DNA of 15,231 nt from Acetobacteraceae bacterium (GTDB lineage Bacteria > Pseudomonadota > Alphaproteobacteria > Acetobacterales > Acetobacteraceae): assembly GCA_027323595.1 (NCBI GenBank), contig DAHWBL010000448.1, positions 1 through 15,231 on the forward strand, read 5' to 3'. The stretch's first letter is position 1. Every line of letters begins with the position of its first letter. The notes beneath the pieces were generated by a model. That model had not been told where the DNA came from, did not search any database, and was given only the letters and a program-made list of their open reading frames with translations. A program made the translations under genes and the position numbers. Shown here piece after piece: positions 9,660-15,231 of this stretch.

Positions 9660-11579
9660 ATGATGAGAGCAGCGAAATTCCAGGCGCTCATCGCGCTGGT
9701 CCTGGTTCTGGTGATCCTGGTCGGGGCCAATGTGCTGGTCGGGCGCTATCTGCCGGGCGTGCGCGCCGATCTCACCGCCGGGCGGGTCTACACGCTGTCG
9801 GCGGGCACGCGCGAGGTGCTGGGCGGATTGAAGCAGCCGGTGACCTTGCGGCTGTATTATTCGCGCAAGCTCGGCGCGGTGATCCCGAGCTACGGCGCGC
9901 TCGCCGACCGGGTGCAGCAGATGCTCGGCGAATATGCGCGCCTGTCGCACGGCATGCTGCGGGTGCGGACCTTCGACCCCGAGCCCTACAGCGACACCGA
10001 GGACCGCGCGATCGCGGACGGCATGCAGGGCGTGCCGCTGGATCAGGGCGGCGAGCAGGTCTATTTCGGGCTCGCCGGTTCCAACCAGCTCGACACCGAA
10101 CGCAGCATCTCGTTCTTCAAGGCCGAGCGCGAGGCGTTCCTCGAATATGATCTGACGCGGCTGGTCTATGAATTGTCGGACCCCACCCGCCCGGTGGTGG
10201 GGCTGATGACCTCGCTGCCGATGCAGGGCGATCCGCGCGCGATGATGATGGGCGGCAAGTCCCAGCCCTGGACCTCGCTCGCCGAGTTGCAGCAATCCTT
10301 CGCCGTCACCTCGCTGCCGCTCGACACCACCGTCATTCCGCCCGACATCAAGGTGCTGCTCGTCGCCCAGGCGCAGCATCTGAGCCAGCCGACCTTGTAT
10401 GCCATCGACCAGTTCGTGATGCGCGGCGGGCGGCTGCTGGCGATGGTGGACCCGCACAGCGAGATGGAGGCCTCGCAGCCCTCGATGACCGGCCAGCCGG
10501 TGACGGACACTGAAAGCGATCTCGCGACCCTGTTCGACAAATGGGGGATCGTGTTCGACCCAAAGCAGGTCGTCGGCGATCTGGACGGTGCCTGGCGGGT
10601 GCGCTCATCCAGCGCGAGCGACCGGGTGCAGGCGGTGGATTATGTCGCCTGGATCAACATCCGCGACGGGCTGTCGCACGATGACCCGGCCACCGCCGAC
10701 CTCAAGCAGGTGAGCGTGGCCGCGGCCGGACAGATCAGCCTGCGGCCCGATTCCGGTCTGACCCTCACGCCGCTGCTGTCATCGAGCCCGGATCGCTCGG
10801 CGATGATCGATGTGGCTTCCGTGCAGACCGCGCCGAACCCCGCGCGCATCCTGGCCGATTTCAAGCCCGACGGTCAGCGCCACGTGATCGCCGCGCGGAT
10901 CAGCGGTCCGTTGAAATCGGCATTCGATGCGGCACCAAAACAGGAAGCGCCGGACAAGGATGCCGCTGCCGCCGACGCGAAGCCTGCCGATCTGCCGCCC
11001 TACCGGGCGCATACCGAGGGGGCGGCGAACCTCGTCGTGATCGCCGACACCGACATCATGGGCGACCGGTTCTGGGTGCGGGTCGCGGATTTCTTTGGTG
11101 AGCAGACGGCGGTGCCGTTTGCCGACAATGGCGCATTTATCAGCAATCTCGTCGGCACGCTCGCCGGCGGCGATGCGTTGATGGGCCTGCGCGGGCGCGG
11201 TGTCACGGTGCGGCCCTTCGCCTATATCGACCGCATGACCGAGACCGCGGATGCGCGCTACCGGCAGACCGAACAGGGGCTGCTGAAGCATCTGGAGGAT
11301 GTGCAAAAGCAGCTCGCCGGCCTGCGCGGCAGCGGCGGCGACGCGAGCCAGGCGGTGATCACTCCCGCACAGGCCGCAGCCGTCGAGGAGGCGCGGCGCG
11401 ATGTGATGCAGACGCGCCAGAAGCTGCGGCTGGTGCAGCTCGATCTGCGGCGCGACATCGCGACCCTGGAGGACCGGCTGCGCGTCATCGACATCGCGGC
11501 GGTGCCCGCGGTGCTGACCCTGATCGCCATCGGCATCGCGGTGCTGCGCGCGCGCCGCCGCGCGAGGGCGCGGGCATGA
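9660..11579 (+). CDS. GldG-family ABC transporter auxiliary protein
   Basis: 639 aa protein of the GldG / ABC_transp_aux type, anchored at both ends. An N-terminal membrane segment spans residues 8-29 and a C-terminal one 611-629, followed by an Arg-rich cytoplasmic tail. The family motif after the first helix is present: DLTAGRVYTLSAGTREVL at residues 37-54. The large middle part should be periplasmic and contains a glutamine-amidotransferase-like fold region in related proteins. A low-complexity Ala/Asp/Lys/Pro linker is at about 424-447, and a predicted coiled coil at about 529-608 precedes the last helix. Start: ATG at 9660 with AAGGCGGA upstream. A second ATG follows directly, and the open frame further upstream runs inside the permease gene. 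The stop overlaps the next gene by 4 bases. The role in transport is not established. Confidence 0.88.
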   Translation: MMRAAKFQALIALVLVLVILVGANVLVGRYLPGVRADLTAGRVYTLSAGTREVLGGLKQPVTLRLYYSRKLGAVIPSYGALADRVQQMLGEYARLSHGMLRVRTFDPEPYSDTEDRAIADGMQGVPLDQGGEQVYFGLAGSNQLDTERSISFFKAEREAFLEYDLTRLVYELSDPTRPVVGLMTSLPMQGDPRAMMMGGKSQPWTSLAELQQSFAVTSLPLDTTVIPPDIKVLLVAQAQHLSQPTLYAIDQFVMRGGRLLAMVDPHSEMEASQPSMTGQPVTDTESDLATLFDKWGIVFDPKQVVGDLDGAWRVRSSSASDRVQAVDYVAWINIRDGLSHDDPATADLKQVSVAAAGQISLRPDSGLTLTPLLSSSPDRSAMIDVASVQTAPNPARILADFKPDGQRHVIAARISGPLKSAFDAAPKQEAPDKDAAAADAKPADLPPYRAHTEGAANLVVIADTDIMGDRFWVRVADFFGEQTAVPFADNGAFISNLVGTLAGGDALMGLRGRGVTVRPFAYIDRMTETADARYRQTEQGLLKHLEDVQKQLAGLRGSGGDASQAVITPAQAAAVEEARRDVMQTRQKLRLVQLDLRRDIATLEDRLRVIDIAAVPAVLTLIAIGIAVLRARRRARARA

Positions 11580-12616
11580 AGGCCGGGTGGTTCGCCGCTC
11601 TGGTGCTGGCCGCTCTGGTGGTCGGCGGGGGAGCCTGGTTCGCCTGGCACGCCGAGCCCGCGCTCGACCAGGCCGGGCCGGGCCGGCTCGCGTTTCCCGA
11701 TTTCATCAGCCACGCGACCGACGCGCGGAAGGTGACGCTGCGCCAGGGCGACAAGACCGTGACGCTGGTGCAGGGCGCGCGTGGTTGGGGCATCGAGCAG
11801 AAGCATCTGTATCCGGTCGCGCCGGACAAACTGCGCGCGCTGTTCGCCGGGCTCGCCGATCTGCGCCTGCGGGAGCCGCGCACCGATGATCCGGCGCAAT
11901 ATGCGCGCCTGGGCGTCGAGGATGCGGCCCGCGCCGACGCCGGCGGTGTCGAGGTGGAGGTGTTCGGCCAGTCGGGTCCGCCGATGGTGGCGCTGATCAT
12001 CGGGCACCGGCGGGTGGCGCGCGGCGGCGCGGGGGGTGGCACCGACGAGGAGGTGTTCGTCCGGCGCCCCGACGAGGCGCGGTCGTGGCTCGCCGGCGGG
12101 CATCTGGAGGCGAGCGCGGATGTGTCCGGCTGGTTCGGCCATGATCTGCTCAACATCGGCCGCGACCGGATCAGCGCGGTCGAGGTCGGCCGGGCGGACG
12201 GGGCGCTGGCGTTCAGCGTCAAGGACGGCAAGGCGAGCCTGGAGCAGCCGGGCGAGCATGGCACGCTCGATCCGGCCCGGCTCGACGATGTTGCGCGCGG
12301 GCTTGAGTATCTGACGCTGTCCGATGTCACCGTGGCCGCCGAACAGCCCGGCGCCACGCTGGCGGACACGGTGTTTCACACCAGCGACGGGCTGATTGTG
12401 CGCGCCCACGTCACCGGTGATGGCGCGGCGACCTGGGTGTCGCTGGGCTTTTCGGGCAGCGGCCAGTCCGAGGCCGAGGCCGCGACCATGAACGAGCACC
12501 ATGGCGGCTGGGCGTTCCATGTCGGCGACTGGAAACGCACCGGGCTGGCGCCGGAGCTGAAGGATCTGCTGGCACCGGTGAAGCCGGACGCGACACCCGA
12601 CAAGGCTAAACCGTGA
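11576..12616 (+). CDS. DUF4340 domain-containing membrane-anchored protein
   Basis: 346 aa. One N-terminal membrane segment or uncleaved signal is at residues 5-24, and the rest is probably periplasmic. The body matches the DUF4340 pattern: after the anchor come FPDF, then VTLRQGDKTVTLVQGARGW, then a KLRALFAGLADLRLREPRTDDPAQYARLGV stretch (residues 85-114), ending with a WAFHVGDWK segment at 312-320. From general knowledge, DUF4340 genes commonly follow GldG genes in such ABC operons, and the biochemical role is unknown. The ATG overlaps the GldG stop by 4 bases (ATGA). The TGA stop overlaps the GTG of the NUDIX gene by 4 bases. The C-terminus is a Pro/Lys-rich tail. Confidence 0.85.
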   Translation: MKAGWFAALVLAALVVGGGAWFAWHAEPALDQAGPGRLAFPDFISHATDARKVTLRQGDKTVTLVQGARGWGIEQKHLYPVAPDKLRALFAGLADLRLREPRTDDPAQYARLGVEDAARADAGGVEVEVFGQSGPPMVALIIGHRRVARGGAGGGTDEEVFVRRPDEARSWLAGGHLEASADVSGWFGHDLLNIGRDRISAVEVGRADGALAFSVKDGKASLEQPGEHGTLDPARLDDVARGLEYLTLSDVTVAAEQPGATLADTVFHTSDGLIVRAHVTGDGAATWVSLGFSGSGQSEAEAATMNEHHGGWAFHVGDWKRTGLAPELKDLLAPVKPDATPDKAKP

Positions 12617-13074
12617 GCCGTGCCTACCCCGACCGCCCGCTGGTCGGGGTCGGGGTGATCCTGCTGCGACCCGGCGCGGTGCTGCTGGTGCGGCGCGCCC
12701 GCCCGCCGGGGCAGGGCAGTTGGGCGCTGCCGGGCGGGGCGCAGGAGCTGGGCGAGACGGCGGAGGCCGCGGCACGGCGGGAGCTGCGCGAGGAGACCGC
12801 GCTCGAGGTCGGCGCGCTGCATTTCGCCGGCCATGTCGATGCGATTCATCGCGACCCGGACGGGCGGGTAGCGTATCACTACACGATCCTCGATTTCGCC
12901 GCGGTCTGGCACGCAGGCGAGCCGGTGGCCGGGGATGACGTGGACGGGGCGGGGTTTTTCGCCGATGACAGCCCCGAATTTCAGGCGCTGAGCGACGCGG
13001 CCCTGCGCCTGATCGCCCGCGCCCGGCAGATGCTGGGGCTGGACGGGCCTATTTCGGCCGCTGTTCGGCGTTGA
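12613..13074 (+). CDS. NUDIX hydrolase
   Basis: 153 aa NUDIX-fold enzyme that hydrolyses a nucleoside diphosphate linked to another moiety, probably cytosolic. The Nudix box runs from G42: GAQELGE, seven residues, then R56-E57-L58-R59-E60-E61. The metal-binding REUxEE core is complete, but the final conserved glycine is alanine (A63). The preceding GSWALPGG is the usual β-strand entry. The substrate cannot be assigned. It starts at a GTG that overlaps the stop of the DUF4340 gene (GTGA), making it the fifth gene of the ABC operon. Its last 26 bases overlap the oppositely oriented RAM-domain gene. Alternatives such as ADP-ribose, NADH or oxidised-nucleotide pyrophosphatase remain open. Confidence 0.9.
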   Translation: MSRAYPDRPLVGVGVILLRPGAVLLVRRARPPGQGSWALPGGAQELGETAEAAARRELREETALEVGALHFAGHVDAIHRDPDGRVAYHYTILDFAAVWHAGEPVAGDDVDGAGFFADDSPEFQALSDAALRLIARARQMLGLDGPISAAVRR

Positions 13075-13309
13075 AGGCGTTGAAGGTGATCAGCGTGTAG
13101 GTGTCCACCACGCCGGGCAGGGTCTGCACCCGGTCGGTGACGAACAGGCCGATATCCTGGCCGGGGTCGAGATAAAATTTGGCGAGCAGGTCGTACTGGC
13201 CCGAGGTGGAATAGATTTCGGACAGCTCCTCGATCTGATCCACCGCCTGGCGGGCGACGCGGTAGGCCTCGCCCATGGCGCATTTGATCTGCACATAGAT
13301 GGCACGCAC
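13049..13309 (-). CDS. Stand-alone Lrp/AsnC ligand-binding (RAM) domain protein
   Basis: 86 aa from a GTG start. It consists solely of the αβ-sandwich ligand-binding domain of Lrp/AsnC regulators: VRAIYVQIKC, AYRVARQAVDQIEE, STSGQYDLLAKFYLD, and the closing TLPGVVDTYTLITFNAF. There is no helix-turn-helix domain, so it is unlikely to bind DNA alone. Such proteins can form dimers to octamers and bind amino acids or modulate full-length partners. I chose GTG at 13309 because AGGGA lies seven bases upstream and homologues begin at this point. An in-frame ATG at 13366 would add a 19-residue non-conserved leader. The C-terminus repeats FNA-FNA through a 9-base duplication. It overlaps the NUDIX gene by 26 bases tail to tail. 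Confidence 0.88.
   Translation of the reverse strand: MRAIYVQIKCAMGEAYRVARQAVDQIEELSEIYSTSGQYDLLAKFYLDPGQDIGLFVTDRVQTLPGVVDTYTLITFNAFNAEQRPK
13067..13084. repeat. 9-bp tandem duplication across the NUDIX stop
   Basis: GGCGTTGAA occurs twice in direct tandem (13067-13075, 13076-13084). On the minus strand it encodes the FNAFNA repeat near the C-terminus of the RAM protein. On the plus strand the first copy holds the NUDIX TGA stop. It looks like a replication-slippage duplication. Confidence 0.7.
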
Positions 13310-13331
13310 GGCCTGATCCCTGTCTGGTTGC

Positions 13332-13348
13332 GCGGCGATGTTCGCCGC
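13332..13348. promoter_or_regulatory. Perfect palindrome between the RAM gene and phnN
   Basis: GCGGCGA (13332-13338) and TCGCCGC (13342-13348) are exact reverse complements with a 3-base spacer. They lie 23-39 bases upstream of the RAM gene start and about 90 bases upstream of phnN, in a 128-base divergent intergenic region (13310-13437). It could be an operator or a hairpin in the RAM transcript leader. If the ATG at 13366 were the real start, this would be coding. No strong sigma-70 promoter is visible in the region. Confidence 0.35.
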
Positions 13349-13437
13349 TTCGCCGTCCGCCGGCAAGCGCCGTTTGCGCGGGGCTTCATGCCGGCTGCCT
13401 CATTGCCGGGTGCGCGGGGTTGCGGCAGGCTGGCGCG

Positions 13438-14001
13438 ATGAGCGATCTGGCAGGATGTCTGGTGTTGCTGGTGGGCCCGCCGGGGGCCGGCAAGGACACG
13501 CTGCTGGAGCGGGCGCGGCGGGTTCTGGGCGATGACCCGCGCTTTCGTTTCGTCCGCCGGGTGGTCGATAACCGGCGGGAAAAGCGGCTGGACAGCCATG
13601 AGCCGATCGAGGAGGTGCTGTTCGATGCGCAACTCGCCGCCGGCGGCTTCGCGCTGAGCTGGCGCGCCGAGGGGGTGCGCTATGGCGTGCGCAACGACAT
13701 CGTGATCGACCTCGCCGCCGGCCGGGTGGTGGTGGCCAATGTCAGCCGCGCGGTGGTGTCGGCGGCGGCGGAAAAATTCCCGGTGCGGCTGATCGAGCTG
13801 CGGGTGTCGGCGGATCTGCTGGCGCTGCGGCTGGTGGCGCGCGGGCGGGCCGATGCGGTGGTGGCGGCCCGGCGGCTCGCGCGTCCGCTGCCGCTGCCGG
13901 CGCATCTGCCGCGCGATGTGGTGGTGAACGAGGGCACCGTCGAGCAGGCCGCCGCCGCCGTGGTGGCCGCGCTCACCCAGGCGGCCGACCTGGTGGCCTG
14001 A
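13438..14001 (+). CDS. phnN: Ribose 1,5-bisphosphate phosphokinase PhnN-like
   Basis: 187 aa P-loop kinase of the guanylate-kinase-like PhnN family, which converts ribose 1,5-bisphosphate plus ATP to PRPP at the end of the C-P lyase pathway. The P-loop GPPGAGKD is at residues 13-20. FALSWRAEGVRYGV (near 72-85) matches the PhnN block seen as LALSWHANGLYYGV in E. coli. NVSRAVV near 101-107 matches NGSRA. The usual length is kept. One oddity is that the YITR-like segment of PhnN reads RRVVDNRREKR here, so the conserved Thr-Arg pair is Asp-Asn. The start at ATG 13438 gives a family-like N-terminus, and an in-frame TTG at 13420 is less likely. It ends 7 bases from the convergent DUF1045 gene. Confidence 0.85.
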   Translation: MSDLAGCLVLLVGPPGAGKDTLLERARRVLGDDPRFRFVRRVVDNRREKRLDSHEPIEEVLFDAQLAAGGFALSWRAEGVRYGVRNDIVIDLAAGRVVVANVSRAVVSAAAEKFPVRLIELRVSADLLALRLVARGRADAVVAARRLARPLPLPAHLPRDVVVNEGTVEQAAAAVVAALTQAADLVA

Positions 14002-14008
14002 ACCCGGA

Positions 14009-14698
14009 TCACTCGGCGAGGCGGTGGCGGCTGTGCAGAACCAGCGGCGCCCCCTGGGTGGGCTCGATGAACAGCGCGATGGCGTCGAGCCGGCGCGCGG
14101 TGGCCAGATGCGGGCCGAAATGGACCGCAGCCCAGCGCCGTGCCGCCGCCGCCGCGTCGTCCAGCCGTCCGGTGAGGGTGATGTGAAAGCGCCAGCAGCC
14201 CATCACATACGGATAGCCCCAGCGTTGCAGCATCGCCTCCTGCGCGGGATCGAGGCCGGCGGCGCGGCGGCGCGCGTGCTCCTCGGGCGGGGCGGGCGCG
14301 CGCAGATGGTCCAGGCTGGCGACGGCGTCGTCGCACAGCGCATGCAGCGCCGGGCAGGGCGCGGCGAGCGTCAGCGCCAGCGCGCCATCGAGATCATCCA
14401 GCCGGAGCGGCGGCAGCGCGGTGCGCCGATGCCGCGCGGCGAGGCGTTCGATTGCCGTCAGTGCTGCGGGCAGCGCGTCATCGGCTGGCGCGCGCGGGCG
14501 AAATGGTGGCTTGAGGGTGGCATGAAACCCATAGCGGGCGGGCGCGGCGGTGAGCGCCGGCAGGTCGAGCCCCGGGGTCGCGGGGCGTGGCGGTGGCGCG
14601 CCGCCGGCCGGGTCGCGGCCGAGCCAGGCGTTGCCGGCGCGGGTGAGCGGGTCGTCCGCGGCGGGCACGTAATAGAGTGCGAGCCGGTGGATCAGCAC
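14009..14698 (-). CDS. DUF1045 phosphonate-operon protein (2H phosphoesterase-like)
   Basis: 229 aa. Two HxT motifs, HATLKPPF (H59, T61) and HITLTGRL (H172, T174), are the signature of the 2H phosphoesterase fold, in which both histidines act in hydrolysis or transfer at 2',3'-type cyclic phosphates. The N-terminus LALYYVPAADDPLTRAGNAWLGRD matches the DUF1045 family (Phn operon protein) found beside C-P lyase genes. A role on cyclic ribose phosphate intermediates is a reasonable inference but unproven here. The chosen GTG at 14698 overlaps the phnM stop by 7 bases. An upstream ATG at 14719 would add only MVRRRAG and overlap phnM further. It is in the same operon as phnM and convergent with phnN. 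Confidence 0.87.
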   Translation of the reverse strand: MLIHRLALYYVPAADDPLTRAGNAWLGRDPAGGAPPPRPATPGLDLPALTAAPARYGFHATLKPPFRPRAPADDALPAALTAIERLAARHRRTALPPLRLDDLDGALALTLAAPCPALHALCDDAVASLDHLRAPAPPEEHARRRAAGLDPAQEAMLQRWGYPYVMGCWRFHITLTGRLDDAAAAARRWAAVHFGPHLATARRLDAIALFIEPTQGAPLVLHSRHRLAE

Positions 14699-15231
14699 AC
14701 CCGCGCGCCGGCGGACCACACGCCGCGGATCACCGGCAGCCCCCGATGCAGCCGCACCCGCACCAGGTCGGCCCGCAGCCCGGCCCGCAGCGCGCCGCGA
14801 TCGGCAAGTCCGGCCATGCGGGCGGGATTGGCGGTGACCAGCCCGATCGCCCCCGGCAGCGCGGCGAGCAGGTCGGCGGCGGAGGCGCGCGCGGCGGCGA
14901 AGGCGGCCTCGATCAGCGCCGAGGGCACGTAATCCGACGCGAGCGCGTCCACCAGGCCGGCGGCGAGCAGGGTCGCGGCGGCGACATTGCCCGAATGCGA
15001 GCCGCCACGCACCAGGTTCGGCGCGCCGGCGATGATGCCAAGCCCGGCCGCGCGGGCGGCGTGGGCCGCGACGGCGCTGACCGGGAATTCGGCGATGCTG
15101 ACGCCGTGGCTTGCATTGTCGGCGATCTCGGCCTCGGTGCGGTCGTCATGGCTTGCGATCGGAACCGACCGCCCGGCGAGCCGCGCGAGCAGACCGGCGC
15201 GGTTGGGCTCGCGCAGCCGGTCGCGCTGGTC
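14692..15231 (-). CDS. phnM: Alpha-D-ribose 1-methylphosphonate 5-triphosphate diphosphatase PhnM (partial)
   Basis: The C-terminal 179 residues are visible, and the 5' part lies beyond the right edge of the window. PhnM is an amidohydrolase-fold enzyme that cleaves pyrophosphate from ribose 1-alkylphosphonate 5-triphosphate before C-P bond cleavage. Conserved PhnM blocks are present in order: IASHDDRTEAEIA, GVSIAEFPVSAVAAHAARAAGL, GAPNLVRGGSHSGNV, SDYVPSALIEAAF, then LVTANPARMAGLADRG and ADLVRVR. The SHDD and SDYVP segments contribute metal and active-site residues in the family. The reading frame is intact to the TGA stop, which overlaps the DUF1045 GTG by 7 bases. The rest of the C-P lyase operon (phnGHIJKL) should lie to the right. 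Confidence 0.93.
   Translation of the reverse strand, partial: DQRDRLREPNRAGLLARLAGRSVPIASHDDRTEAEIADNASHGVSIAEFPVSAVAAHAARAAGLGIIAGAPNLVRGGSHSGNVAAATLLAAGLVDALASDYVPSALIEAAFAAARASAADLLAALPGAIGLVTANPARMAGLADRGALRAGLRADLVRVRLHRGLPVIRGVWSAGARVC

Noticed and set aside
8204..12616. Reading the GldAFG-like genes as a gliding-motility machine
   Set aside because: Other gliding genes (gldJ/K/L/M/N, sprA) are absent, and the genome style is not Bacteroidetes. The names reflect homology only.
13310..13366. ATG at 13366 as the start of the RAM gene
   Set aside because: The extra 19 residues are not family-like, whereas the GTG at 13309 has an AGGGA ribosome binding site at good spacing. Not fully excluded.

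Overview
This 15.2 kb window is very GC-rich, densely packed bacterial DNA with strong G/C third-position bias. The proteins and the sdhE-mfd / recG arrangement suggest an alphaproteobacterium, most likely Rhodospirillales (Acetobacteraceae-like). That placement is an inference from protein style and gene order, not from a marker gene. Twelve protein-coding genes are supported. I found no tRNA, rRNA, CRISPR array, transposase or phage gene, and no stretch of more than about 140 bases is without a gene, apart from the partly unexplained left end.

Left part, minus strand (5938 down to 92): sdhE, mfd, tctA and tctB read leftward. sdhE (flavinylation factor of succinate dehydrogenase) and mfd (transcription-repair coupling factor) share a 4-base ATGA overlap, as do tctA and tctB (membrane subunits of a tripartite tricarboxylate transporter). 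Between mfd and tctA lie 116 bases with a perfect TTGACA -35 box and two copies of the palindrome TGACGTCA, so tctAB probably has its own regulated promoter. No tctC binding-protein gene is present. The first ~136 bases have a different composition (about 41% GC over bases 1-120) and contain inverted repeats around the end of tctB.

Middle part, plus strand: recG starts about 55 bases from sdhE, divergently. After a 137-base gap comes a tightly coupled five-gene unit (8204-13074). It encodes an ABC ATPase (GldA-like), an ABC-2 permease (GldF-like), a large GldG-like auxiliary membrane protein, a DUF4340 protein and a NUDIX hydrolase. Adjacent genes overlap by 1-4 bases or are 2 bases apart. 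The first four form a known but functionally poorly defined transporter type in proteobacteria. The coupled NUDIX enzyme makes this the best candidate here for an uncharacterised system.

Right part: a stand-alone Lrp/AsnC ligand-binding (RAM) protein lies on the minus strand and overlaps the NUDIX gene tail to tail. It is followed by genes of C-P lyase phosphonate metabolism: phnN on the plus strand, then, convergent to it on the minus strand, a DUF1045 2H-phosphoesterase-like gene and the 3' part of phnM, cut by the window edge. PhnM and PhnN act at opposite ends of the ribose-phosphate route from alkyl-triphosphates to PRPP.
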